From the NCBI GenBank assembly GCA_037389465.1, contig JAZARR010000221.1, positions 5,000,501 to 5,064,500 of the forward strand: a DNA stretch of 64,000 nucleotides, written 5' to 3'. The notes below the pieces were generated by a model that worked only from the letters and a program-made list of their open reading frames with translations, was not told where the DNA came from and did no database searches. Shown here one piece after another: positions 24,601-37,618 of the stretch (position 1 is the first letter of the stretch; the number at the start of each line of letters is the position of its first letter). The DNA comes from Baylisascaris procyonis. Its lineage: Eukaryota; Nematoda; Chromadorea; Rhabditida; Ascarididae. Position numbers and translations under genes: made by a program.

Positions 24601-25506
24601 AACAAACAGAGCAACTTGCAATTCTTTGTTATTTGCAGAAGTTTACGTCTCCTATGTCCGATGTTCAAAGATAGTTCATCATATTGCTATGGTTGGCAAA
24701 TGTGTTATCGCATTCTTTTCCACTATATTTTTATCGGCTGATCTCATATGAACTCCGTGAATTTATAAATAAATCCACATTTTAATTCTCCCTTCTGCAT
24801 ATCTTTTACCTTACTCGAAAACACGTTGTATCTTTTTGTTATTGTTCTTTGTGATATTTTAGTGTGTGTTTAATGTATGTTGTCGTTGTGCAAACATTCT
24901 CCCTCTTTGCCAGTCATCATCACTAACTCCACGAATTCTTTCACTTTTCTATGTATATATAAAAATATGTCAATGGAACTTTTAATATCTTCATTTTCTG
25001 TAGTAGAATTTGAATCTATGAAGATCGCAAGCCCGTTCAAGACACGCTCTTCATTTCAACATTGGCCTAAACTGCGTGCATCAAATCTTAAACTGCAATA
25101 TAGTGGATATATGGCGGGAGAAAAATTGACCCTAAGCAGAAATGATCAATTGAGACCATATCGAAAAGATAAAAAAAAAAAAAATTGAACCAATCGAATA
25201 TCTGTCAAAATGTCGAAAAGATTAGCTCAACATATGGCCCTGTGGAAGAGGGATAACGAATATTTCAATAATAGAATATGGCGGGAAAAATATCAAAAAC
25301 AATGGTTATACAAATGAAAAACGATCATTTTTATACTGCTTCAGGGCAATTGTGCCAACCTTGGATGCGCTCCTTTCCATTCCGCCTATGTGCGCAATTG
25401 CATTTGAATTTTGCCCCCCTTTCGCAGCATTCTTTTTGCATTTCAATAAATAACTCAATTTGTATTAGTGTAATATTTATTTATAGCCGACGTTTCCATG
25501 TTGCAG

Positions 25507-25688
25507 TATAGTGCGTGCTGAGCCGATCATAGAGGCGCTAAGTGGAAGAAATTCTGCATACTTGCAAAATTCTTCGACCTCTGACAATACTTCTGGGAGA
25601 AATCCTGTTATGATAGAGCCATGGTACCCGTCAATTAGTAACCAAAAGAATTCTGTTGACTTCGAACGAATATATTTCAAGAGTATTG
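25507..25688 (+). CDS. Candidate internal exon, unknown gene
   Basis: The acceptor CATGTTGCAG ends at 25506 and the donor ATTG|GTTAGT starts at 25689. Between them one frame is open and polar: IVRAEPIIEALSGRNSAYL, then a Ser/Asn-rich stretch, then WYPSISNQ and DFERIYFKSI. G+C is above the surroundings. One possible continuation starts at 25876 after TATTGCAG in the right phase and reads to a stop at 25985. Of the unassigned exon candidates, this internal one has the best pair of splice sites. The product is not recognised. Confidence 0.35.
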
Positions 25689-26648
25689 GTTAGTAACCGA
25701 CTGAAACCATTCGGTTCCAACCAAATTTTGGCTTCTTCCGTTTTTTTCCGTTGCATCCGGAAAAACGGGATCGAAGTCGAATTATGGCCACAGAAATTGC
25801 CTGGGACGGTAGATCACTATTGCTCGTATGCATATATATATGCGCCTCGGCATCTTGGGAACTATTGCAGCCAGATCAATGAAAAAAAATGTTTTTTTTT
25901 GGTTACAATTTGCGCTTTATGGGCGATCATTTCTGTTCACTTTCAAATCGATGCACTATGTTCGGAAGATATTAGTGCTATTTTAAGCGATCGAGGTGCA
26001 TCTTTCATTTGTTATATTTAAAAATTCATTGAAATTTTTTTTTCAGGAACAATAGATTTGATTCAAATTTGAATGTATTATTTGTGCACATTTTATGACG
26101 TTAATTATTTTTCATTACTGAGTGGAAATCGAGGATGGGGATTTTGCTCTTTTGCTTTATGAATGCGATTGCAAATTTGCATATTTGACTTACCATTGAT
26201 GACATTTCTTCCCGCTTATTTTCTTTCATATCAATTTTTCTAACATTACCGCTAAAGAAAAAAAATTTTTTTTTGTTGAGCATAGGATGTTATTTTATTA
26301 GGCATCATATGCATAAAACATTTTCTTTTAAAGTTTTTTTTTCTCAAAATTTGAATTATTGAACACAAGTTGTTCAAAGTGTTTTGATCAAAAAAATTGA
26401 ATTATGATCGAAATGTTCACTCGTTACTTTTAAAGTATACGTCTCAATTGCTCTTTATTCATTTTTGCCTCAGAGCGTTTTTGTTTCTGCTTTGATTCGA
26501 CGTTATAAATTCGCGCTTGCATTATGATGGCAGTACACCATATACATATACATGTGTTGGTTGGTTGGTGTTATGTCTCTGCTTATTGTCCAATAGTTTA
26601 GTTTAGGGGATGTTAAGATTGAAGAATTACACTCGCTTTTTACATAGG

Positions 26649-26652
<4 letters not shown>

Positions 26653-26714
<62 letters not shown>

Positions 26715-26719
26715 TTCAA

Positions 26720-26767
<48 letters not shown>

Positions 26768-26772
26768 TTGAA

Positions 26773-26815
<43 letters not shown>
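26653..26815. repeat. Perfect AT-rich palindrome built on (AT)n
   Basis: (AT)n, then ATCTTTCAAAAAATTA (26711-26726), (AT)n, then its exact reverse complement TAATTTTTTGAAAGAT (26761-26776), then (AT)n. The whole is a near-perfect palindrome of about 160 bp with its centre near 26743, able to form a cruciform or hairpin. Confidence 0.93.
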
Positions 26816-26816
<1 letters not shown>

Positions 26817-27117
26817 GTACCCTGTTATATATATTTACTACACATTTTTCGCTTTTTTGCTTTGGTCGGTGATTTGATGATGGAGTTTTACTTTTTTATA
26901 CTTTATCGAAATTTTTATAAAATATACTCCATTCGTAAGTTTTACCTGTCAATTTATAAAGACTGAAAGTAACTGTGATAGAGTTCGTCGTATTGATGGA
27001 TGATGCGCGATGAATATATAGAAAGTTGAATGATGTATACATTTAAAAGTAATGAGTAACCGACATATTCTCTATGAAAAGTATTTCTTAAAGCATTAAT
27101 TATTAATCGATTTTCAG

Positions 27118-27255
27118 TTAGCTATTCGATATGATAATGCGGAAATATTGCTTTCAAAAATTAAAAATATTCAGCTTAAAAGATCAAAATGCAATATTCT
27201 ATCGGACTTTAATTGTTGTTTGAAAGACCAAATATCGAAGAAAAACCTATCAAAG
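27118..27255 (+). CDS. Candidate internal exon, weak
   Basis: The acceptor GATTTTCAG ends at 27117, followed by 46 open codons in phase 0 (LAIRYDNAEILLSKIKNIQ and on to KKNLSK) and donor AAAG|GTATTT at 27256. LAIRYDNAEILL superficially resembles an ankyrin-like helix. G+C is low, so chance is a serious alternative. Confidence 0.18.
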
Positions 27256-29747
27256 GTATTTAGACGAATAATAAAAATTCTTTAAAATAATACGATCAGG
27301 TTGAAGAAAAATAAGTGAAGCATTTTTTTTCTTTTTTTCAATACAAATTTCTCATTTTGGTTTAAAGATATTAGCATTTAGTCATGAAATTTAACTTTCC
27401 ATTTTTATCAGTTCATATTTTCCTTTTTCACCAAAACATTTACTGCTAAGATTAATTGTCATCTATCTCATCCTTTTATAAACCGATACTTTTAAGATTT
27501 ATTTTATTTTATTATATTTTTTTTAGAGTTTCATCTATTACACAATTGTAAAATAGTTGAATTAACGAGCAATAAAATATAGGAGTATTTAATACAACGA
27601 TTATGAGGTCATTATAGCATGCTACAGTAAGAGATAAATACAACGACAGGGGGCACTAATTTCATTTCAAAAGAGGAACCATTTTTTGACTAGTTGATTT
27701 GTACACATTGGATTGATAGAAATGCACAAAGAATATTTAAAAAATAGATGCCTCCATTTCCCCTAGAAGAGCATTATTCGTTCATTGAACACTTCGACCG
27801 GTTTCTTATTTCTTTAGCAGTGAAAAATTTTTTTTTTCTGCAATTTCCGTCATGAATTGAAGTCGCTTTATAATTCGTTTATTTCATTGTGAGTGACGGC
27901 TCAGTTTTATCTATGAGACATATCGAATTGATAGGTTTTATGACCGAAGAAAAGACATTTGCATTAAAAAAAAGAATAGAACATAGATAGACGATAATAA
28001 TTTATGCCTTTATTTTAATTAATCTAAGTCGATTATTTAGTTCTTTATTAGAAATTTTTTTTCCGTTAAATAATTTAAACAGTATAAAATGCAAAAAAAA
28101 AGATTTACCTTATAAAATATCAGAAAATTCTTTCAAAACGATTGCAGAATATTGATGAGTCCAAGTGATACATGTCATTTCGTGATGTATATTACGCCCA
28201 ACAAATTTCACATAAAAGCGGACTGGATCGCACATATATGTTTTCTATTTTTTTTTTTTGTTTGCTGTTCTTTTTTTTGTTGGTTTTTTTGACAGATTGT
28301 GGAACCGGTTGGAGATGAAAGAAACGTAGCACAAATATTTTCAAACACGATCGAAGCGTTGTAGTTTGATTTAATTGTGCCTACAACAAAAATATTAAGC
28401 AAACATTAAAATAAAATATATGCTATTAAAATATATGATTATATTTATAACTGCTAGATCGTAATTCTAATTTTGAAAGCGATAAAGATAAAAATTACTC
28501 GAAAAGAAGATATAATCCAAGAAAGAAATTACGCTGATATTATAGATGATGTTTATTTGATTAAGGTGAATTTATAATCATTCATAAATCGCAAGAGAAT
28601 TTTTCTTTTTTTTTTGACTGGCATCGCTTAACGTAATAATTACTATTTAAATTACTAAAGATCTCTTCAACGTTATCGAAGTCTAAATTATTTGCGTACA
28701 AAATTTCTCTCTTTTTTGTCTTTATTGGAATTTTTATTTCTTTATTTATCCTCGTAATTTGCTTTATGTCATTCACATATATAACACCATCGAATTTCAA
28801 ATTATGCGCAATTTATATCGTCTATTAGTTTGATACTTTTATATTTAAATCGTAATTTTTTTAAATAAGTGATTTATTTGCTTGTTTTTTGATTCGCAAT
28901 TGTGTTAGCTAGTAATGAAACGATAAAAAGAATCTATAGTAAATAGGTTTATATTTAAAAGCAATGAGTGGATTAGTGATGATTTGCTTTTCGTTCTTTC
29001 ATACGTTCGCTCTTTCTTTCATTCTTTTGTCGTTTTTCAACAAGTAGAGTCTATGGCGCAGTTGTGTTTGTGAAGTGCTCTTATTATTGCGTAGGTGTAA
29101 AACTTTCAGTAGTTCTTGTTTGCCGCTCATTTGCATGCAGTAAACGTTTCACATTCGTGTACATACATTTTTGCCATTTCATTCATATTTTTTGTTAATA
29201 TGAAGAAATTTTTTTCTCAAAACTTTTTTTTTTTTCATTTTATTAGTAGTACTTCAAATTTGAAAATTTTAGAATTAACGGGAATTTAAATTACCAATGT
29301 GCAAATTTCTTTGAATTTTTAATTTATGTCTAATTGATTTCATTCACTGAGAAAGTTCCCCATGCTCAATCCTTAAAAGAAATCCTTTGAAATGTTACCC
29401 TTAAATAAGAAGAAATCGTTCATATGTTTAAGTGTCCTAAATCTAAATAAGTCGTTTAGCGTAGTAATGTTATAGAGCTATAGCGTTGGTAAATTTTATT
29501 ATCTAACTTTAATGTGACATTAATAGTAATTAAAGGTTCATTTAAGAAGATTATACGATATTAGTTTCGCACTTTAGCATAAATAGCATACAAAATGCTC
29601 TCTCTTAGTTATGTGCTTATGAAGAAATCCATTAGAATATATGGAAAAAATCAGTGCTTTCGGGGATGAATCGTTAGTAATTTACTTTGAATGGTAAATA
29701 GTAATAAATAGTAAAAAAACCAGTAATAAGTTTACTTTGAACACTTT

Positions 29748-29990
29748 GAAGAGCCATGATTTCATCGTTTCATCCATCGTTACAGCTGTCAACTTTTCCA
29801 TTTGTCACAATTTTGAGCCCTTCGCATCCAAATAACTCCATACAAATGCGGCAGGGAGGTCTTTCCAACTTGTTGGCGAGCGACCGCCTGGTCGCTTTAC
29901 GTCTTTTGGGTATCACTCAAGGAGTCCCTTAGTCTATCTATTGTCATTTAACTTGCCTAAGTGACCTGCCTATTTTAGTTTCCTTTTATA
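29748..29990 (-). pseudogene. Decayed C-terminal tail of a non-LTR retrotransposon RT protein
   Basis: One minus-strand frame reads through motifs typical of the C-terminal tail of nematode endonuclease-reverse transcriptase proteins: an AGHLGKLNDNR-like helix, then LLE-YPKDVKRPGGRSPTSWKD. In-frame stops fall where this family usually has Trp (before AGHL, after NR, after LLE), all explicable as TGG changing to TAG or TGA. A fourth stop lies further on. No catalytic domain remains. It is bounded on its upstream side by an (AT)n array at 30004. It is a fossil, not a working element. Confidence 0.7.
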
Positions 29991-30000
29991 CGTTTTTCGA

Positions 30001-30003
<3 letters not shown>

Positions 30004-30039
<36 letters not shown>
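30004..30039. repeat. (AT)n microsatellite
   Basis: 36 bp of TA repeats adjoining the retrotransposon tail. The neighbouring 30.1-31.6 kb contains only AT-rich DNA. Confidence 0.95.
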
Positions 30040-30040
<1 letters not shown>

Positions 30041-31641
30041 TTTGCATAGATTAAACATTGTAATTGCGCAAATGCGTTTTGTGAATGTAAATTATTAATA
30101 GTGTATAAGAATCAAATAAGCATGCCTTTTAGAAAGGCAAATTTGTTCGACGAGAACGTTACTGATGGATTATATTTAAGGATAAAATCTTACTGCGTCC
30201 ATATTTTTGCTCAAATATTCATCTGTAACTCGGAAGAAGCTTTCAACTCATTTCCATCATCTAAATCATCAAAATTCCTCTCATAGGTGCATTGATAAGC
30301 TTATTGATTGCTATAATCAATTTCATCTATGGAGCCTCTAAATAGTTTCATTGAAATATGTAAAACAAGTCGCTAAGAACATAGAAAAAAATAAATGAAA
30401 AAATAAAATCACAAATAGTTGTTGAAATTTATTATGAAAATTAAAATTGAAAGCCTCTTTACAGCAGTCAATTTCAATTACATCATTGCTCTATATACAT
30501 TAAAAAAAAAAAAAAATTAAATTCAAGCTAGCGTTTCATTTCAAATAGTGCATAGAAAAGAGTTTGAAATTCCTTATAATACGGCCGATATGGCTATAAA
30601 TTCGCTCAACGTTGAAACAAATCGAATAGATAATCGAATGCAATCAAACGTTTTACTCGTTCATCACTTCTTATGTGATATTCCACATGCACACCTAAGC
30701 GATTTCAATAAGGCGAATATGAAATTTTTGTTGAAAATTTTCACTTTCGTTGTTTGAAATTTTATGAATAAATATCTTTAAAAAATCTAATTTTTCCGCT
30801 TCTCATTTTTCTGTTTCTAACTTTTTGTCACTATTGATGCATGTGGGAAAAGAAATTTTTTTTTTTTACATTTCACCGTAAATTTAATTTAGCCTTATGA
30901 AAGTACAGAAAAAAATTTTCGTAGCATAAAAAAAAATTTTTCGACTGCAAAATTCGAAAATTTTTCAACCAAAAAAATCTTTTTTTTTTCTCTGAAAATA
31001 CGTCATCGAAAAAATTCATTGAATGAGGGACACCACGGTGAAGAAATAGAAAGTAACGTTTGTTGCATTAGTGAATATCATCTCTTTATTGTTGTTTTTT
31101 TTTTTTATCAAAGACGTTTTTTTCAACGGAATTTTTCATGACGCGATCATCTATTTGTTGTGCTCAACACGCATATGAGAAAAAAATGTTTCCTTCTTTG
31201 TCTCATTAGTTTTCTCAATGTTTCATTCTCTAACGTCATTGCAGCCCTTAGCTTTCTTTGTGATTATGTTTCGCATATGATGCATCCATCCATCTATCGC
31301 CTAGCTGCTCCTCAAAATGAATGGAATTCGCGTCAATATTCATGTGTTCATGTGTAGTAGTCACCAAGAGTTGAGGCTATTTTTGATTGATTCTCTTTAG
31401 GCTTTCAACTTCCCTTATTGCTTGGAATTGAAATTCTAGACGATATTCTTCCTCAGGTCATGAAATATTTGAAGTTTGACCTTTTGACCTTTTCAACTGA
31501 TTAGATGCTTCTTGAATAAATAGTTATAAGGATAGCAGGCCAAGTCGATAGATAGCAGCTGGAGAAATATGGCAGGTGGGATTGCTATGACATGCGTTTT
31601 TGTATTCTGCTCACTTATGCAGCGAATTTTGCAAATCGTCA

Positions 31642-31688
31642 TTAATTAATAAAGTTAATTAATCGTTAATTAATCGCCGTTAATTAAT
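31642..31688. promoter_or_regulatory. Cluster of four TTAATTAA motifs
   Basis: TTAATTAA occurs at 31642, 31655, 31666 and 31680, three of the four as GTTAATTAAT. TAATTA is the core site of many homeodomain factors. The regular recurrence could mark a binding cluster or a decayed short tandem repeat; the sequence alone does not decide. Confidence 0.35.
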
Positions 31689-32133
31689 GCACTAAAAAAG
31701 CGATCGTGTTTTATTTTTTCTGATTGCTCTTGCAATTCGCTTGCAAAAAATTCGTTTTTATGCGGACTGATAGAAGCAAAATGCAGACCCGATCGGTGTG
31801 TATACGGTAATTTTTCGGCGCATTTCAACGTTACTCAGGCTTTCTGCAGTTAATAGATCAATGTAGAAGGTGGTGTTGAATGTCACTCGTTGGTAAATAT
31901 ATATTACCCAATAAATTCCGTAACTTTAATTTCAATGGCTTCCTTGTTGAAGTTACCTGACGGACAGTCAGACGCGTGCACATACATGAGTGCACACATA
32001 GAGATGCTATAATGCGCTTTGCAAATGCCACTTTATGTGGAAGCAAATGGTAATGAAAATGTTAACTCATTAAAACCCATCAAAGGTGATGAATAGTTCG
32101 TGCAGAGGATGAATTTGAAATTCAACCATATTT

Positions 32134-32277
32134 TCGTGTGCACAACTTGACAATTGATTGAGCCGTTCGACCGGCGAAGTTCTATGAAATTTTTGTATAT
32201 ATATATCGTGTGCACAACTTGACAATTGAGTGAGCCGTTCGACCGGCGAAGTTCTATGAAATTTATATATATATATA
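32134..32277. repeat. Tandem duplication, 2 copies of a 72-bp unit
   Basis: Copies start at 32134 and 32206, each TCGTGTGCACAACTTGACA and onward through GCCGTTCGACCGGCGAAG to an AT-rich end. They are almost identical, so the duplication is recent. The unit's G+C-rich core is itself near-palindromic (TTCG, ACCGG, CGAA). Confidence 0.95.
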
Positions 32278-33507
32278 TATACATATATATGGATTCGTGG
32301 ATAACATTCATATAAAAAATTCAACATTAATTTATATCTGCACAACTTTTTCACATCTCGACAGCCGGAAGTTTATTTATGGTAGTCGTATAGTTACTGC
32401 TAAAGCAGTAATAGTTTTTTGTAACGTCATATTAAAAAAATACAGTGTCTATGATAATGTTACTAAGTTGATTTTTAAAATATTTATAAAGTTGTAGTTG
32501 ACTTTAGAAAGCTGATATAGATCAAAATTGTTTCGTCATTGTTGAGAATGTAAATGCGACAATGAAAGTTGTCGGCAATTTTTTGTAAAGAATAAACGTT
32601 GTGATATTTTTTGATGATTTATTGGTGATATTTTTAAAGAACATCAACTAGAATGTGTACTTTTTTTCTGCTGGTAAATCGTTGATAATAGTTGATCGTT
32701 TTATTTAGAATTTTGCTCATCGTTTAGATATCATAAATAATCTTTGTTTATTTTTCGACATAATGGAGGCTCTATTGATTAAAATTAAATAATTAAATAA
32801 ATAAATATGATTTTACAATTTCAAATTTGTTTTTGTAGTGATATGCATATATAACATAGAAATTTTGTACGTTTTAGCTGCACTTTACATTACGTTTGTT
32901 TTAGTAATCTCAAGTATGATCAAAATTCCATTGTTCGATGATTGTTTATCATGATCTATCATTTGTAGCCGTTTCCACTTTTATTTGCGCTTTCGATGAA
33001 GTTCAATGCATGCTTCATATTATTTGAGATTCAATCTTATTTGATCAGGAAGCAATTCATAACGATCCTTTTGTAATCGTTGCACCGAAATCTCAAATCA
33101 CTTTCATTCCCTTATTGAACTGATAATCGTCTATATTTGTGTGATCTAAATTGGAATATAGGGAAATGCACAACACACTTGGTTTAAAGGAAGAAAGAAT
33201 TAAATGTGAAAAAAAAGGCAATAATTAGAAGGAAGACTAAGAAATAGAATAAAGCAGTTTAAAATTTCAACGATTTCAGAAAGCGAATAAGCCTATGAGT
33301 CGTATGCAATCATATTTTATCATCACTTTATTATTATCAATGTGAAGATAGCAGGAAGCATTAGAATCGATGACGTGTACGTAATGCAGACTTGAAAAAA
33401 AAAAGCTGATATAGGTGGTGCTAAGCTGAATAAGCGTGCTGATTTTGCCCATTATTAATAAGCAATTCATGACGTAATAAAACATTCCTATCGATCCAAC
33501 CGCAAAC

Positions 33508-33585
33508 CTCAGCCATCTTTCATTTCGACGATAGAGCGCTGCTGCACTCGCTTTCGAACTCTCGAAATGCGTTAGTTGGCGTTTA
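33508..33585 (-). CDS. Candidate internal exon on minus strand
   Basis: On the minus strand ATCATTTCAG precedes 33585 and CTGAG|GTTTGC follows 33508. Only one frame is open: KRQLTHFESSKASAAALY then RRNERWL, phase 2 in and phase 2 out. G+C is near half, well above the surroundings. There is no partner exon and no recognised family. Confidence 0.28.
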
Positions 33586-35479
33586 CTGAAATGATTTAGA
33601 ATCCCATTATAACCATGCTAGGATGCTTGAATGAATAAAGCTATACTGAGAAGCAGGTGAATGAGCAGGCGCAAGTAAACGTTAGCTGATTTTAGATAAT
33701 ATAGTTCATGTTTGATGCGAAATAAATTTTATGTAAAATAGAGAAACGTTGAGGTAAAAATGCGAAATATAATAGATATAAGAATAAACAAAAATATAAT
33801 AAAGAGAAGCTGATGAATTCTAAAATAAAATCACTTTGGGATTATTTTCGTTGATAGAGTTATACAATATCAAGGTGCATCACCATCGCATGCCGCTTTT
33901 TTATATAATATCTTTGCACCTCTATCTTCAACACTTTCGCTTTTCCACTTACCATGAAATTAGAATTCTTTGTGAGTAGAATAATAGAAGCAAAATGCTT
34001 AGATGTTGAATACTATTCAATACGTTGCTGCTGAATAGAGCATTATATGTTTACCGCATTCTTGCTGTATTGTTTTTCGATGTCACGCGGTCATCGTTGA
34101 TCAATCATTTAGTATTCTTTGATTATAAATTGTTGCTTTTTGAGTTACAGTTCAATTACAATTTTTTTTTTTTGTAACACCAAAACGATTTCCTGAATTT
34201 TGACTAATTTAAATTCCATTGATTGTAATTGATGTAATATCTCTTCTTTTTTTAGACGGAAACGATAAAATTTAGCAATATGTCAACAAATTTTTTATTT
34301 CAATTTCGCCACTGCAGAAATTCCAGAGATTACATTTTATAATTCCAGAAGTTTGGAATGTATCACCTCATCTTTTTACTTCATCTTCCTTCAAACGTTT
34401 ACATTTAATTCATATTTCGCTTATTTATTATTTATAATTTTTATATATCTTTGAATATTTTCTAGTTCCATAAAATTGCGCCTAGATTAGTTGATCATCA
34501 CGTCATCTATAGAATGCGATACTAGAGACAATTCAGTTAGTATTTAAAGAAGGAATTTCTCTCTTTTTTCGCGCATAGACAAACAATTCGTCATTAAAAA
34601 CGTTGGCATTCGCTTAAATAATGCATACATTTATTCTATTTAGCGATCGCCGATAATACATTCAATAATGAGCACATCAAAGTAATTAGTCGATTTATTG
34701 AAACCTGTTATGCTTGTTCGATCTCAATCCTTCTTTCATTCATCCTCTCAATTTGGAAAATGATATTCAGTTGCAATCACAATGGCTAAGAATTTATGAA
34801 TATACAATGCTAAAATATTTCATAATTGATAATTAAAATATCCTTTTTCTACGTTCATTTTAGTGGTTATTTTTGGCACAATTTCGCCTCTTTACTTTTC
34901 TACTTATTACTTTAGCGCTTTTTCCAATACATATATTTATATCTTGCCCGGCATTCGTTTATAATTCTTATAATATATAATATTTTTTATCTTTTATTCA
35001 TTTACTTCTGTTTTTTCTTCACAACATATGCTGTTAGGGTAGAAATCGGAACTTATTTATTCCATTTTAAATTCTTTTCCTATCCTCAAGAGGGAAAATA
35101 CCCATTTTATTCTTTCAATTCTATAAATGGGAAAAATTTTCCCATCAAGTTGAGTAAATTTTTCTCAAAGCATCAATTATGAATCTAAGAAATTAAAGAA
35201 AGTAATGATACAAAATGTTCATTTGCTTTCGCGCTGATGAGACGATTGAAATGCTTTGCAAATGTCTTTTATTTTATTGTTTACTTTATTCTTCTTTACT
35301 ATTCGTCTCTATGAGAGGTTCTTTACCACTGATCGTTTTCGAATAGCTTTCGAGCTTACTTGTCGAATTCCTTTGAAGCATATAGCACGTAAACGAGCAT
35401 TTAATTAGCTATACGAGCTAATATATTTATTTTATATTTAATAATTAGCTAATGTATTTCTCTTAATATATTTTTAATT

Positions 35480-35482
<3 letters not shown>

Positions 35483-35532
<50 letters not shown>
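35483..35532. repeat. (AT)n microsatellite, 50 bp
   Basis: Pure AT dinucleotides. From 33.7 to 37.4 kb I see only AT-rich intergenic or intronic DNA. Confidence 0.97.
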
Positions 35533-35537
<5 letters not shown>

Positions 35538-37517
35538 CAGTTTATATAAAATATTATTTTTTATATTTTTATCGATCGCCTCATCCGTTTATTTTTCTAT
35601 TTTTGTCCATAAAAAGTCGTTAGATAAATTCGATATGGGGTGGGATGTAATTATTTCTAGAAAACTATCGAAATAAACAGGAAGAGCGAATGTGATGGTC
35701 GGTATTGACTTCACAGCATTGCAGCAGCAATTGGTTTATTCGGCGGACACGTAAACATCGGCAATAATTGCGAGCCGAATAGAGCGCGCTTGTTATGTTC
35801 ACCCATCACGAGTTGATGGACAATTCATCGATGACTCTCTAGTTGCGATAAGATAACCAATCGTCGATCCATCATAAATAAACACTCTATAGAACCGTTT
35901 AAACAACTCGATTCTACTAACGTATTGAGACCTTTAAAATTTCTATTTCTATTGGCAATCTTAAGGACTTGAAAAATTTTTCTTAATATTTCAAAAAAAA
36001 AAAATTTTTTTTTAATGTTAAAGATTTATAAAAATTTTCTAGAGCTACCTTCCTCTATGCACTAAAATAGTAGTTGCGCATATTTATATAAAGTGAATAA
36101 TTATTTCATATAATATAACTTTTTTAAAAATATCTATTATTTGAACAAATCTCAATCCTAAATTTCCAACCAATTCTGAATAATTGCATTTCTCGCATCT
36201 TCACATAAATAGATCCGCTGAGAACTTTGATCTATCTACTTTATTCTCTTGAAAGCAATTGATCTATTCAAGATAAAATATCTGCGAAAGTGTGCGCCGT
36301 TTAGACTAACCATCAGATAGGTTTTATTGATCGATATTTTTGATCATAAATTTATAGCTTTCTAATCGCATTTTATCATTCAAAGTACCCATCTTAATCG
36401 TATATTCCATACAAATCAAGAATGGGTTTATCATTTCTTTATTTCAAATTTTTTTTTGAATTTCCATTATTTTTATATAAATATCTCAAATTTTTCTGCA
36501 ATCGAAATTTTTAGAATATAACGATAATCCCTTTCTCGAAAATATTTCCTATTTTTCTCCCCAACGATGATAGGCGTTCTTTATTCATGGAATATGCGAA
36601 AAATTCGGAATGAAATTAATGATTTTTAGAGAATTTTTCTACTCGAGCGAATTTTAAAAGAGCAATATTCTATAATGGCGCTAATGTTTTGTAATCATTT
36701 CAAATATCGGCTTTTTTTTATCGAATCATTTTTATTTTTGAAGGTGAAGAACGGAAAATGCTTATGTTGAGCATAACGTCGACATTTGATGTTATATGCT
36801 GAGTGTGTTGTGCTCGAAAGTATTGCTTCTCATCTTATCGATATTTACACATCATCGCTGTCATTTTTGCTTTTTCTTTTTGCTTTTTCAGCTCTTCTAT
36901 AGCTAAGAATATTTAGAAATAATATTATTTAACATGTAAATTTAACGCTTAGAATTCTCTATAGTTTATATATCAATTTTTTTTTTGTGAAAATTTAAAA
37001 TCACATGTAGAATTGTGTTGAAATCGATGTAGATATTTGAAATTCATGCTCTTCATCGTGCTAGGTGGAACCAATTGAAAGAGAGGCAACTAAGTGGATC
37101 ATCGATTGGCTGACATTTTATAAATTATGCAAATCTATTTGCTGATTCACAATGATTGAGTCGACAATCGCTAAGTGCGATATTTATTGACACAGAAAAT
37201 TTGTGATAAAATTTACGACTAATTTTAGATCGAATCCCTAATTCTTGATAGAATATTTGTGCCAGTCGGTTGGTTATAAAAAAAATGAGAAAAGTATGAC
37301 GTATTGCTTTCTCATTTTCTTTGAATGCTGCTATAGCAATGTTGATTTGATGAGGAATGTTTGCAAAAAGCGTATATCTTAGTGAGTTCTTTTCTTCGCA
37401 TTTTGCTTTTCAAATGCATCATAGATTAAAATATTTCTATCGGAAATGAATTTATAATTCAATGCTTTGCGCTTTTTTTTTTAATTGGCAAGTTACCATA
37501 TATTATTATTGTTATTA

Positions 37518-37618
<101 letters not shown>

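Noticed and set aside
28582..28800. Polar 72-codon minus-strand frame
   Set aside because: Its only upstream start is TTG, there is no acceptor, G+C is low, and frames this long are expected by chance in this composition.
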